Counted from the first letter of the stretch, positions 15,825-24,303 are shown. The stretch is DNA of 34,493 nucleotides from Terriglobia bacterium (GCA_020073375.1 JAIQFG010000054.1:1-34493); one strand, 5' to 3'. Numbers and translations: made by a program. The notes: a model not told the origin generated them from the sequence alone.

Positions 15825-17117
15825 CTATCGCTCGACCAGGCGCTCGAGCGTGGCATAAAAGTCTGGATAGGAGACTGCGGCGCATTCGGCATCGCGAATC
15901 AACGTGTCGCCTTCGGCTCCGAGGGCGGCGACGGCGAAGGCCATGGCCATGCGGTGATCGCCGCGCGGCTCGATCTCTGCGCCGTGCAGGCGTCCAGCCG
16001 AGCGGCCCTCGACGCGAAGGCCGTCCGGGCGCTCCTCAACCTTTGCTCCCATGCGGCGCAAATTCTCGGCCAAGGCAGCGATGCGGTCGCTTTCTTTCAC
16101 GCGAAGTTCGGCAGCGTTGCGAATTTCAATTCCCTGCTCGGTGTACGGGCCCAGTGCGGCGATGGCCGGAAGTTCGTCGATCAACTGCGCGATCGCGTCG
16201 CCTTCGAGGATTCCGCCCCGCAAGAGTTCGTGCCGCACGGCGATGTCGCCGACCAACTCCCCGTGTGCGCTGCGAACCGAGACCAGGCTGATCGCCGCGC
16301 CCATCGAACCCAAAACGTCGAGCACGGCGGAGCGCGTCGGATTCAAACCCACGTTATGAATCACGATGTTCGATTCCGGCAGCACCAGAGCCGCGGCAAG
16401 GAAGAAGACCGCGGACGAAAGATCGCCGGGGACTTCCAGCTTGCGCGCCGCCAGGCGCGGACGTCCTTGGACACGGACGGCGCGGCCCTCGCGGTCGATG
16501 CGCGCGCCGAATTCAGCCAGGGCCAGCTCGGTGTGATCGCGCGTGCGGACCGGCTCGATCACCGACGTTACGCCGTCGGCAAATAGTCCCGCGAGCAGGA
16601 CCGCGGATTTCACCTGCGCGCTCGGCACCGGAAGCGTGTATTCGATGGGAGCCAGCCGCGCTCCGGTAATTTTAAGAGGAGCGTAGCCGCCTTCGCGCGC
16701 CTCGATCCGAGCGCCCATCTTCGTCAGGGGGTCCATCACGCGGCGCATGGGGCGGCGGCGCAAGGAAGCGTCTCCATCGATCGTGGAGGAAAATTCCTGG
16801 CCGGAGAGGATACCCGCGAGCAGGCGCATGGTGGTGCCGGAATTTCCAGCATCGAGCGAGCGGCGCGATTTGCGCAAGCCCGCGAGGCCCGCGCCGGTGA
16901 CGCGCACGCGACTGTCCTTGATTTCCACTTTGGCGCCCAGGCGGGAGAGGCAGTCGAGCGTGCTGCGGCAATCGGCTGCCGCGGAAAAGTGGGAAATTTC
17001 GCTTACGCCTTCTGCCAGGGCCGCCAGCATCGCGTAACGGTGCGAGATGGACTTGTCCCCGGGAACTTCCAGCGATCCGCTGATGGTGCGCGCGGGACGT
17101 ATGATTTGTTTTGGCAC
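15825..17117 (-). CDS. aroA: 3-phosphoshikimate 1-carboxyvinyltransferase (EPSP synthase)
   Basis: 430 residues, the usual length. AroA joins shikimate 3-phosphate and phosphoenolpyruvate in the sixth step of the shikimate pathway. The N-terminal PGDKSISHR (19-27) holds the substrate-binding Lys22, Ser23 and Arg27; DAGNSGTTMRLLAG (89-102) and SAQVKSAVLLAGLFADG follow. Near the C-terminus IRNAAELRVKESDRI and GDHRMAMA are the two signature segments (the usual residue before GDHR is Asp or Tyr-Asp). The start is GTG at 17117. NSGTTMR here does not show a Gly-to-Ala change at the glyphosate-relevant glycine. The gene is not linked to other aro genes in this window. Confidence 0.96.
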   Translation of the reverse strand: MPKQIIRPARTISGSLEVPGDKSISHRYAMLAALAEGVSEISHFSAAADCRSTLDCLSRLGAKVEIKDSRVRVTGAGLAGLRKSRRSLDAGNSGTTMRLLAGILSGQEFSSTIDGDASLRRRPMRRVMDPLTKMGARIEAREGGYAPLKITGARLAPIEYTLPVPSAQVKSAVLLAGLFADGVTSVIEPVRTRDHTELALAEFGARIDREGRAVRVQGRPRLAARKLEVPGDLSSAVFFLAAALVLPESNIVIHNVGLNPTRSAVLDVLGSMGAAISLVSVRSAHGELVGDIAVRHELLRGGILEGDAIAQLIDELPAIAALGPYTEQGIEIRNAAELRVKESDRIAALAENLRRMGAKVEERPDGLRVEGRSAGRLHGAEIEPRGDHRMAMAFAVAALGAEGDTLIRDAECAAVSYPDFYATLERLVER

Positions 17118-17223
17118 CTTGGGATTCTAACATGCCCCTTCTGTTTGCGACGGAAACGCCTCCGGAGAATTTTTTTTACCCGGGGCGCAAATGCCCCATA
17201 CTAGTGAGCGAGGCCGAAGGCAA

Positions 17224-17409
17224 ATGCCGCTGGAATTGGACGCACTGAGAACGAGAATCGGCGAATTGAACGGCAAGCGAAGACTGCTATCCGAGAAATT
17301 CACGAAAAATCCGGGCAACACGGGCCTGGCGCTGGAGCTGAAGCTCATCGACGACCAGATCGCCGAGTGCAACGTGCAAATACAGCTGGACAGGAGAAAG
17401 CGGAAGTGA
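17224..17409 (+). CDS. Small coiled-coil hypothetical protein
   Basis: 61 residues, MPLELDALRTRIGELNGKRR followed by a charged helix-forming sequence with heptad-like Leu/Ile spacing and an Arg/Lys-rich end. No family recognised. The ATG at 17224 has GAAGG 4 bp upstream, better than an in-frame ATG at 17191. It is followed after 58 bp by a second small gene and then a TPR gene, all on the plus strand. The protein might act as an adaptor or regulator; composition alone cannot decide whether it is expressed. Confidence 0.55.
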   Translation: MPLELDALRTRIGELNGKRRLLSEKFTKNPGNTGLALELKLIDDQIAECNVQIQLDRRKRK

Positions 17410-17467
17410 CGACGAAAGTGTTTCTCAAGATGAGAGACCGTGGGATTCACGGAAAGCAGGACTTGTA

Positions 17468-17722
17468 ATGTTAGACGGGGGATTCTGGGCCGAAGTGGAA
17501 GTGGAGGGCGAGCACCTGAGGCTGTTTTCCGAGCACAATGCGCAGGGCATTCAAGTTTCCGTCTTCAACGCGAAGACGAAAACGTGGATTGCTCCTTCCG
17601 AAACGGTGGACGACATTGAAGAAGGCAAGGACCGCGCGGCGGCCTATGCGCGGGACTACTTGAAACGCACGGCCGGGCTTGAGTTGCCTCCGCTGCAGTG
17701 GAAGAAATCGCGATCGAGGTGA
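17468..17722 (+). CDS. Small hypothetical protein
   Basis: 84 residues, beginning MLDGGFWAEVEVEGEHLRLF. The pattern is a beta-rich N-terminal half (VEVEGEHLRLFS, QVSVFNAKTKTWIAP) followed by one acidic helix (DDIEEGKDRAAAYARDYL) and a basic tail. ATG with AGGACTT upstream. It resembles small uncharacterised acidobacterial proteins but no domain was recognised. It lies 58 bp after the coiled-coil gene, so the two may be co-transcribed. Confidence 0.65.
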   Translation: MLDGGFWAEVEVEGEHLRLFSEHNAQGIQVSVFNAKTKTWIAPSETVDDIEEGKDRAAAYARDYLKRTAGLELPPLQWKKSRSR

Positions 17723-17725
17723 TTC

Positions 17726-17767
17726 GTGACTGGTGATCGGTGAGTAGTGATCGGTGACTGGTGACTG
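17726..17767. repeat. Degenerate 7-bp tandem repeat, six units
   Basis: GTGACTG, GTGATCG, GTGAGTA, GTGATCG, GTGACTG, GTGACTG in direct succession, starting three bases after the stop codon of the gene at 17468. Confidence 0.85.
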
Positions 17768-17919
17768 GTGGAGGACGGCAGTCGGATCACTCCGGGTTGA
17801 GTGTCAGCGTCGCGGTGCGCAATTCGGGATGGATTTCAAAATTAGAATTTCAGATTTCAGATTTTCACCAGCAAACGTAAATTGACGCCTCGCTAACCCT
17901 GTGCTACCAATCAAGAAGC

Positions 17920-18402
17920 ATGTCTACGGATCGAAAATCGCAGGCCCAGCAGCGCTTTGAGGAAGCGTTTGAAGCGCAGATGCAGGGCGATTTCGACCGC
18001 GCCATTGAGCTCTATCAGGCATCGATTGCGCTGCATCCGACCGCCGAGGCGCACACGTTTCTCGGCTGGACCTACAACATGCAGGGAAAAGTTCACGAGG
18101 CGATCGCTGAGTGCAAACGCGCCATCGAAATCGATCCGGACTTTGGCAACCCCTACAACGATATCGGCGCCTACCTCATCGAACTGGAACGCTACGACGA
18201 AGCGATTCCGTGGCTCGAGCAGGCTATCGCCGCGAGGCGGTACGATCCACGGCACTTTCCGTACTTTAATCTCGGACGCGTGTATCTCGCCAAAGGCCTG
18301 CTGAATCGCGCGCGGGAACTGTTCCGGAAATCGCTGGACATCGAGCCGCGTTACACGCTGGCGCGGCAGGCGCTGGAAAATCTTCGGCGGATGGTGAATT
18401 GA
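17920..18402 (+). CDS. TPR-repeat protein
   Basis: 160 residues made of about four tetratricopeptide repeats: roughly 9-42, 43-76 (LGWTYNMQGKVHEAIAECKRAIEIDP), 77-110 (IGAYLIELERYDEAIPWLEQAI) and 113-147 (LGRVYLAKGLLNRARELFRKSLDIEP). No signal peptide, so it is a soluble cytosolic scaffold for protein-protein contacts. A partner cannot be named. Short TPR-only proteins of this length are common and rarely characterised. It stands alone after an AT-richer intergenic stretch that carries a 7-bp tandem repeat. Confidence 0.88.
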   Translation: MSTDRKSQAQQRFEEAFEAQMQGDFDRAIELYQASIALHPTAEAHTFLGWTYNMQGKVHEAIAECKRAIEIDPDFGNPYNDIGAYLIELERYDEAIPWLEQAIAARRYDPRHFPYFNLGRVYLAKGLLNRARELFRKSLDIEPRYTLARQALENLRRMVN

Positions 18403-18440
18403 GGCGCGATTGCCGGGCGTTCGCCGGGCGCCAGCCGCAC

Positions 18441-18465
18441 GGGCACGGCAATGCCGTGCCCCTAC
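18441..18465. repeat. Half REPIN-like palindrome (GGGCACGGCA core)
   Basis: GGGCACGGCA and TGCCGTGCCC form a near-perfect hairpin followed by CTAC, giving the same CTAC end as the other repeats in this window. It lies downstream of the TPR gene. Confidence 0.65.
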
Positions 18466-18553
18466 TTGGGTGGAAATTCTTTTTCGATGCGTTATTTTGC
18501 GGCTGCCGGTGCGTAGAATAAGTACGGGGAGGAGAACAGCGAGGGAGTAGATC

Positions 18554-19375
18554 ATGCACCGATCAAAATTTGTTTTTGCTGCTTTCCTGGGAGTGATTTC
18601 GGTGGCTTTGGCCGTTTCCGCGGTAAGAGTCGCGGCGCGCCAGCAGGCATCGCCGCAAAAGGAAAAGATGGCGCCCGCTTCGGGTTCCGGGCAGATGCAG
18701 GGCATGCCGGGGATGGATCACGATATGCCCGGAATGGACATGGGCCAGGGCGCCGGAGATAAGGATCCGCAGGCCGAGCATGGAGCGATGGACGCCATGA
18801 GCCGCATGCACCATCACCAGATGGGCCCGCACATGTACATGACCAAGCTGCGGCCGTCGAATTCGCAGGATTGGGCCAAGGGCGACGAGATCGTGAAAGA
18901 ATTGCGCGAGTCGATCGAGAAATACAAGGACTACCACGCGGCGCTGGCGGACGGATTCCGCATCTTTATGCCGAACGTGCCGCAGGCCGAATATCACTTC
19001 ACGAATTATTACGACGGATACCTGGAATCGTTCCGCTTCGATCCTACACTGCCCACTTCCCTTCTCTACAAAAAGACAAAAACCGGATACGAATTGATTG
19101 GGGCCATGTACACGATGCCGAAACGCGTGACCGAGGACCAGCTGAATGAACGCATTCCGCTGAGCGTGGCGCAGTGGCACCTGCACACCAAACTCTGCAT
19201 GCCGCCCAAGGACGAGCGCGGGCACGCGGACTTGACGCGGTTCGGATTGACCGGCTCGATCATCACCAAGGAATCGTGCACGGATGCGGGAGGGACGTTT
19301 TATCCGGTGATATTCGGGTGGATGGTGCATGTGTATCCGTTCGAGGATTCGCGGGAGAAAATTTGGGGGCAGTAG
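18554..19375 (+). CDS. Exported Met/His-rich protein, possible copper binder
   Basis: 273 residues. Residues 1-28 form a signal peptide or anchor. Residues 48-96 contain 12 Met and 6 His in 49 positions (MQGMPGMDHDMPGMDMGQG, then MHHHQMGPHMYM), the composition of Cu(I)/Cu(II)-binding regions in CopC, PcoA or CusF-like proteins (family knowledge; copper is inference). A conserved globular part follows (about 100-273): EYHFTNYYDGYLESF, LLYKKTKTGYELIGAMYTMP, SVAQWHLHTKLCMPP and GWMVHVYPFE, where further His and Cys residues (WHLHTKLC) could complete a metal site. I do not recognise a named family. The ATG has GGGAG 6 bp upstream. No copper transporter is adjacent. Confidence 0.8.
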   Translation: MHRSKFVFAAFLGVISVALAVSAVRVAARQQASPQKEKMAPASGSGQMQGMPGMDHDMPGMDMGQGAGDKDPQAEHGAMDAMSRMHHHQMGPHMYMTKLRPSNSQDWAKGDEIVKELRESIEKYKDYHAALADGFRIFMPNVPQAEYHFTNYYDGYLESFRFDPTLPTSLLYKKTKTGYELIGAMYTMPKRVTEDQLNERIPLSVAQWHLHTKLCMPPKDERGHADLTRFGLTGSIITKESCTDAGGTFYPVIFGWMVHVYPFEDSREKIWGQ

Positions 19376-19387
19376 GGGCGGGGGCAG

Positions 19388-19422
19388 GTATTAGGTCGTA
19401 GGTTGTGGGTTGTAGGGTTTGG
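19388..19422. repeat. Degenerate 7-bp tandem repeat, five units
   Basis: GTATTAG, GTCGTAG, GTTGTGG, GTTGTAG, GGTTTGG in direct succession, between the ends of the convergent Met/His-rich and deacetylase-like genes. Same period as 17726-17767 but different sequence. Confidence 0.75.
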
Positions 19423-19424
19423 GG

Positions 19425-20345
19425 TCAGCGCGCAAGGCTGGCATTGGCCACATCGCGGGCGGCGATGATGGTGTTCACGTGAATGCGGACGGTGTCGGCG
19501 ACGCGGCGGGCGTAGCCTCCTGCTAGCGTCGACGCGACGGGGATCTTGCGGCGGCGGGCGTGCTCGAAAACCAGGCGGTCGCGCTGCTGCAGGCCTTCGA
19601 GCGTGAGCGCGAGGCCGCCGAGTTGGTCCTCGCGGTACGGGTCGGCTCCTCCCACATAAAAAATCAGGTCAGGGGTCATTTTTTTCAGGGCGTGCAGCAG
19701 GCCCTCTTCCAGGGCGTCGAGGTATTCGTGGTCGCGGGTGCCGTCGGCCAGGCCGATGTCCTCATCGGACGGGGGTTTGGGCAGCGGATAATTATTTTCC
19801 TGATGGATGGAGAGGGTGAAGACGCTGGCGTCGTCCTCGAAGATGGCGGCGGTGCCGTTGCCCTGGTGAACGTCGGTGTCGACGACCATCGCGGTACGAA
19901 TGGCGCCCGCGGCTTGCAGGGCGCGGATGGCGATGGCCACGTCATGCAACATGCAGAAGCCTTCGCCGTGTCCGGGGTAGGCGTGGTGGAAGCCGCCGCC
20001 CAGGTTCGCGCAGAAACCGTCGGTGAGGGCGTGACGGCCGGCGAGAATCGATCCTCCGGCCGACAGCCAGAAACCCTTGATGGTGGCCTCGGATACAGGG
20101 ATTTCCAATTTCATGCGTTCGCTGAGTGTCAGGGAATCGGTCTGAAGTTTGCGGACCCAGGCCGTGGTGTGCACACGCAGGACGTCTTCGTCGGGCGCCG
20201 GTTCGGGTTCAATGAAATCGGATGACTCCGCGATTGCTTCTTCGATCAGAGCATCGTGGATCAGTTTGAATTTTTTGGAGGGGAAGACGTGGGGGCCGAG
20301 GTCTAGATCGTATTGGGGATGGTAGACGAGTTTGAACGGGAGCAT
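19425..20345 (-). CDS. Histone deacetylase / AcuC-type amidohydrolase
   Basis: 306 residues covering the whole Hist_deacetyl domain. The zinc site is complete: tandem His H120-H121 in GGGFHHA, D158 and H160 in DTDVHQGNG, and D235 in GGADPY; the closing LAGGY supplies the usual catalytic-pocket Tyr. Bacterial relatives act on acetylated amines, polyamines or proteins (for example AcuC on acetyl-CoA synthetase); the substrate cannot be told here. The start codon ATG at 20345 lies only two bases from a REPIN that fills the gap after the polyprenyl synthase gene, so no own ribosome binding site is visible and translation may depend on read-through from upstream. Confidence 0.93.
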   Translation of the reverse strand: MLPFKLVYHPQYDLDLGPHVFPSKKFKLIHDALIEEAIAESSDFIEPEPAPDEDVLRVHTTAWVRKLQTDSLTLSERMKLEIPVSEATIKGFWLSAGGSILAGRHALTDGFCANLGGGFHHAYPGHGEGFCMLHDVAIAIRALQAAGAIRTAMVVDTDVHQGNGTAAIFEDDASVFTLSIHQENNYPLPKPPSDEDIGLADGTRDHEYLDALEEGLLHALKKMTPDLIFYVGGADPYREDQLGGLALTLEGLQQRDRLVFEHARRRKIPVASTLAGGYARRVADTVRIHVNTIIAARDVANASLAR

Positions 20346-20347
20346 TT

Positions 20348-20420
20348 TGTAGGACAGGCTTCAGCCTGTCTGCCTTCTGGGCACGCAAAACCAAAACTGA
20401 CAGGCTGAAGCCTGTCCTAC
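20348..20420. repeat. REPIN-like doublet (GACAGGC family)
   Basis: Begins TGTAGGACAGGCTTCAGCC and ends GGCTGAAGCCTGTCCTAC, with perfect outer arms. It occupies the complete space between the polyprenyl synthase stop (20421) and the deacetylase start (20345). Arms match 7785-7856. Confidence 0.9.
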
Positions 20421-21395
20421 TTAATTATCCCGATCCAGAATAAAATCCGGGACGGTGCGCAGGGCGCGGCCGAAATCGGAGCCGGCGTTGCCGTCCAAGC
20501 AGGCCTTGGCGCGGGCGGCAAAATCCAGGGCCATGGCGCGCGTGCGGTCCAGCGCGCCGGATTGTTGCACGAGCGCGGTGATCTGCTCGGGGCGCACGGT
20601 GTCGAATCCTTTTTCCTCAAGGACGGTGTGCACCAAGCGCTGGCCCTCGGCTCCGGCGCTTTCCAGCGCGTAGATCAGGGGTAGCGTCACTTTGCCTTCC
20701 TTCAAGTCGCTGAGCACAGGCTTGCCGAGTTGCTCGGGCGAGGCCGTAAAATCGAGCACATCATCGACCAGTTGGAACGCGAGGCCCGAGAAGTGGCCGT
20801 AGTCGGCCAGCGCCTGCTCGCCGGCATCGTCCAGATTTCCCAGGACGGCGCCGAGCCGCGCGCATCCCGCAAACAGGCACGCAGTCTTGCGCGCGGCCAG
20901 CTCCAGGGCGTCCTCTTCGGTCAAGTCTTCGCATCCGAGTTTGGAGAGCTGAACCAGTTCGCCTTCGACCATGTCTTGCGTTAACTCGATCAGGACGTCC
21001 AGAATTTTGAAATTGCGTTCAGTGAGGGCCATGTGGAATGACTGCATGTAGAGCCAGTCGCCGGCGAGCACGCTGCGATGATTGCCCCACCGGGAATTGG
21101 CCGAGGGCCGGCCGCGGCGGGTGTTGGCGCCGTCGATGACGTCATCATGAATCAAAGTGGCGCTGTGGATCAGCTCCACAACCGCGCCGAGGCGCACGGC
21201 GCTATCGCCCCTGTATCCGGCGTAGCCCGCCGAAAGCAGCAGCAAAGCGGGGCGCAGGCGTTTGCCGCCTCCGCCCAGCAGGTAACTGGAAATCTCCGCG
21301 ACCGGCTCGATAGCCGCGTTGCTCTGCACGGTCAATTCCAGCTCGACCTTGATCAGATCGTCGCGAACGAGATCAAAAATTTCCTTCGCCGTCAG
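20421..21395 (-). CDS. Long-chain polyprenyl diphosphate synthase
   Basis: 324 residues if translation starts at CTG 21395. Trans-prenyl synthases condense isopentenyl diphosphate onto allylic diphosphates for quinone side chains or carrier lipids. GGKRLRPALLLL, the first Asp-rich motif LIHDDVID (D84, D85, D88) and the second LVDDVLD (D211, D212, D215) are present. Ala at position -5 before the first motif suggests a long product (inference). A TTG at 21335 would remove TAKEIFDLVRDDLIKVELE, a typical first helix of the family, so a start further up is required. The only candidates are CTG 21395, which overlaps the tatD stop as CTGA, or rarer codons near GGGAGG. Octaprenyl or nonaprenyl type cannot be fixed. 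Confidence 0.93.
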   Translation of the reverse strand: MTAKEIFDLVRDDLIKVELELTVQSNAAIEPVAEISSYLLGGGGKRLRPALLLLSAGYAGYRGDSAVRLGAVVELIHSATLIHDDVIDGANTRRGRPSANSRWGNHRSVLAGDWLYMQSFHMALTERNFKILDVLIELTQDMVEGELVQLSKLGCEDLTEEDALELAARKTACLFAGCARLGAVLGNLDDAGEQALADYGHFSGLAFQLVDDVLDFTASPEQLGKPVLSDLKEGKVTLPLIYALESAGAEGQRLVHTVLEEKGFDTVRPEQITALVQQSGALDRTRAMALDFAARAKACLDGNAGSDFGRALRTVPDFILDRDN

Positions 21396-22222
21396 AAGTG
21401 AGATGATGCTCCTCCCGGAACTGCCTGGTCGCGATTGGGGACCCGATTGATGGCAAACAAGCGCCGAAAATTTTCCGACGTCACCCCAGCTACCTCTTCT
21501 GCCGGCAAGTTTCTCACATTCCCGATGGTTCGCGCCACTTCCGCGACATTGGCTGGCTCATTGCGCCGGCCGCGGTGCGGCACTGGTGCAAGAAAGGGCG
21601 AATCGGTTTCGATCAGCATGCGGTCCATGGGAATTGCGGCGGCTGCGTCGCGCAGATTCTGGGCTTTGGGGTAGGTCACATTGCCGGCGAACGAAACGTA
21701 GAATCCCATGTCCAGTCCCGAGAAGGCTTCCTCAATAGTCCCGCCGAAACAGTGGAAAATTCCGCCCAGGCCGGAGCTTCGCCAATCCTGTTCCAGGATC
21801 TTGAGACAATCGGGCCAGGCTTCGCGGCAGTGAATGACGATTGGCTTGCGGGCCGCGCGCGCCTGCTCGAGTTGACGGCGGAAGACCTGCGCTTGCACCG
21901 CGCGCGGCGAGTGGTCGTAATGATAGTCGAGGCCTATTTCGCCCCAGGCGATGACGCGCGGGTGGCGCGCCAAGCGGTCGAGTTCCGCGTAGTGCGCTTC
22001 GGTGGCATGTCGCGCTTCATGGGGATGAATTCCGATGGAGGAGTAAATCCAGTCATGGGCCTCGGCATAAGGAACCGCCGCGCCCAGCTGCGCGATTTCC
22101 GGACCGTTGCCGATCGTGAGGATGGTTCCCACGCCGGCCGAGCGGGCGCGCGCCAGCATGGCGTCGCGATCGGCGTCGAAATCGGAGACATCCACGTGCG
22201 CGTGTGAATCGATGAGGTCCAT
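21392..22222 (-). CDS. tatD: TatD-family metal-dependent hydrolase (DNase)
   Basis: 276 residues from ATG 22222 (a TTG immediately before it is ignored). TatD-type TIM-barrel hydrolases have 3'-5' exonuclease or deoxyribonuclease activity linked to DNA repair. Metal ligands are visible: DSHAHVD (H7, H9), GEIGLDYHYD, IHCREAW, HCFGG and TDSPFLAPVPHRGRRNEPANV, the last a signature segment. The gene lies 65 bp downstream of metG, a pairing seen in very many bacteria, and its stop overlaps the inferred start of the polyprenyl synthase gene. The symbol covers the TatD/YcfH family; paralogue assignment is not possible here. Confidence 0.94.
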   Translation of the reverse strand: MDLIDSHAHVDVSDFDADRDAMLARARSAGVGTILTIGNGPEIAQLGAAVPYAEAHDWIYSSIGIHPHEARHATEAHYAELDRLARHPRVIAWGEIGLDYHYDHSPRAVQAQVFRRQLEQARAARKPIVIHCREAWPDCLKILEQDWRSSGLGGIFHCFGGTIEEAFSGLDMGFYVSFAGNVTYPKAQNLRDAAAAIPMDRMLIETDSPFLAPVPHRGRRNEPANVAEVARTIGNVRNLPAEEVAGVTSENFRRLFAINRVPNRDQAVPGGASSHF

Positions 22223-22287
22223 CAAGTTGTCGGGTCAAGTGGCAGCGCCCTTCCGAGGACGGGCGCCACGAAGATTGAAGCAGAGGT

Positions 22288-24303
22288 TTACTTCAGCCGT
22301 GCGCCAACCGGCACATCTTCCAGGAACCCCGCGAGGACGGGCGAGCCGTCGGGCCCTGCGGAGGCGGCGACAATCATGCCGTTGGATTCGACGCCACGCA
22401 ATTTCCGGGGCTGCAGGTTCGTGACCACGACCACTTTTCTGCCGACCAGGTCCTCGGGCTTGTAGGCCAGCGCAAGTCCGGCAACGATTTGGCGCACTTC
22501 GTCGCCGATATCGACCTGCAACTGTAGCAGTTTATCGGCGCCCGCGACGCGCTCGGCCGATTTCACCAGGCCGACTTTCATTTCCACTTTGGCGAAATCC
22601 TCGATACCGATTTTTAGCATGCCTGCTGCCGGGGCTGCCGCAGTGGCTGCAGCTGCGGGAGCGGCAGCCGGCGCGGGTGATGCCGCGGACGCTGCCGCGG
22701 GTGGCATCGCGGGTTTATTCTGTTCCTGCTCCATGGCTTCAATCCTTTCGATTGCTTCCGATTTTTCAACGCGCGGAAAAATGCCTTCCGGCTTGGTGAT
22801 TTTCGTGCCGGGCTTGAGCTGCCCCCACGACAATAGATCCAATTGAACGTCACTCAGCTGGCCGGTCAGCCCGAGTTGCTGCCAAATTTTTTGCGTAGCT
22901 TGCGGAAGCACGGGATGGGCGAGCGCCGCGATGATGCGCAAGCCCTCGGCCGCGGTGTACAAGACATTTCCCAGGCGCGCGCGGTCTTCCGGCTTGTCGG
23001 CAAGCGTCCAGGGCTTTTCCACCGTGAGGTATTTGTCGAGGGACGCGACCAGTTCCCAGATCGATTCAAGGGCCAGCGAAAATGCGAGCTTCTCGAACAG
23101 TTGAGTGATCTTCGTCAGCGCTTCACTGGCGAATTCCGCAGTGCCTGGCAAATACTTGCGCTCTCCGGACGCCACGATGGGCTGCGGAATTTCTCCGCCG
23201 AAGTAGCGTTCGATCATGGTCAGGGTGCGGCTGGCCAGATTTCCCAGGCCGTTGGCGAGATCGGCGTTGTAGCGGCCGACCAGTGCGTCGTAGGAAAAAC
23301 CGCCGTCCTGCCCGAACACGATTTCACGCAGCAGATAGTAGCGCAGCGGTTCGATGCCCAGCACATCCACGATCGGGCGCGGGCGAACCACGTTGCCCTT
23401 GGACTTGCTCATCTTTTCGCTGTCAAACAGGAGCCAGCCGTGCGCCCAGATCTGGCGAGGCAGAGGCAAATCCGCGGCCATCAGGAATGCCGGCCAGTAC
23501 ACGGCATGGAAGCGGATGATTTCCTTGCCCACGATGTGAAGATCGGCGGGCCACAGGCCGCGCTGGTCGTAGTCGGGGCCTCCCACCGCGCTCAGGTAGC
23601 CGATCAGCGCGTCAAACCAGACGTAGAAGACGTGCGGCGCTTCACCGGGAACGGGAATGCCCCACTTGATCGTGGTGCGCGTGATGGAAAGATTGCGCAG
23701 GCCGCCCTGCACAAAACTCAGGACTTCGTTTCGGCGGCTTTCCGGCTTGATGAAATCCGGGTTGGCCGCGTAGAAATCCAGAAGCTTTTGCTGGAATTCG
23801 GACAGCTTGAAAAAATAATTTTCCTCGGTGACGGTCTCGGTGGGACGGCCGCAATCGGGGCAGGGGTCTCCGGGGCCGGCTTCGACGACGTAGGCGTTGT
23901 CGTAGATGCAGTACTGGCCGGTGTAGCTTCCCTTCTCGATGTAGCCGTTATCGCGGCAGCGCTTGAACAGCCACTGGACGGTGCGGTGGTGGCGTTCGTC
24001 GGTCGTGCGGATGAATTCATCGCCGGCGATGCCGAAATCGTCCCAGATCTTCTTCCACTGGACGGCAATGGCGGTGGAAAATTCCTGCGGCGACATTCCG
24101 GCTTTTTTGGCCGACCGCTCGACGTTCACGCCGTGCTCATCGGCTCCGGTGGTCATAGTGACGTCGAAACCGCGCATGCGTTTGTAGCGCCGGATGACGT
24201 CCGCAACGATCGTTGAATACGTATGACCGATGTGCGGTAGGCCGTTGGTGTAATAAAGCGGTGTGGTCAGGTAGTACTTCGGCTTGGCTCTGGAAGCGCT
24301 CAT
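22288..24303 (-). CDS. metG: Methionyl-tRNA synthetase with C-terminal Trbp111-like domain
   Basis: 671 residues. It charges tRNA-Met, and hence also the initiator tRNA, with methionine. The catalytic core has HIGH (24-27) and KMSKS (297-301), and a zinc-knuckle insert with C132 and CPDC (148-151). The anticodon-binding helical domain covers about 390-510. Residues 529-561 form a low-complexity Ala/Pro linker, followed by a Trbp111/EMAP-type tRNA-binding domain (565-671, with VEMKVGLVKSAERVAGADKL and VVTNLQPRKLRGVESNGM). All parts are intact and the size is normal for this subclass. It begins the minus-strand group metG-tatD-polyprenyl synthase-deacetylase. Confidence 0.97.
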   Translation of the reverse strand: MSASRAKPKYYLTTPLYYTNGLPHIGHTYSTIVADVIRRYKRMRGFDVTMTTGADEHGVNVERSAKKAGMSPQEFSTAIAVQWKKIWDDFGIAGDEFIRTTDERHHRTVQWLFKRCRDNGYIEKGSYTGQYCIYDNAYVVEAGPGDPCPDCGRPTETVTEENYFFKLSEFQQKLLDFYAANPDFIKPESRRNEVLSFVQGGLRNLSITRTTIKWGIPVPGEAPHVFYVWFDALIGYLSAVGGPDYDQRGLWPADLHIVGKEIIRFHAVYWPAFLMAADLPLPRQIWAHGWLLFDSEKMSKSKGNVVRPRPIVDVLGIEPLRYYLLREIVFGQDGGFSYDALVGRYNADLANGLGNLASRTLTMIERYFGGEIPQPIVASGERKYLPGTAEFASEALTKITQLFEKLAFSLALESIWELVASLDKYLTVEKPWTLADKPEDRARLGNVLYTAAEGLRIIAALAHPVLPQATQKIWQQLGLTGQLSDVQLDLLSWGQLKPGTKITKPEGIFPRVEKSEAIERIEAMEQEQNKPAMPPAAASAASPAPAAAPAAAATAAAPAAGMLKIGIEDFAKVEMKVGLVKSAERVAGADKLLQLQVDIGDEVRQIVAGLALAYKPEDLVGRKVVVVTNLQPRKLRGVESNGMIVAASAGPDGSPVLAGFLEDVPVGARLK

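Noticed and set aside
22843..24216. Plus-strand open frame of 457 codons
   Set aside because: Antisense to metG, whose domains are complete; the protein sequence has no recognisable pattern.
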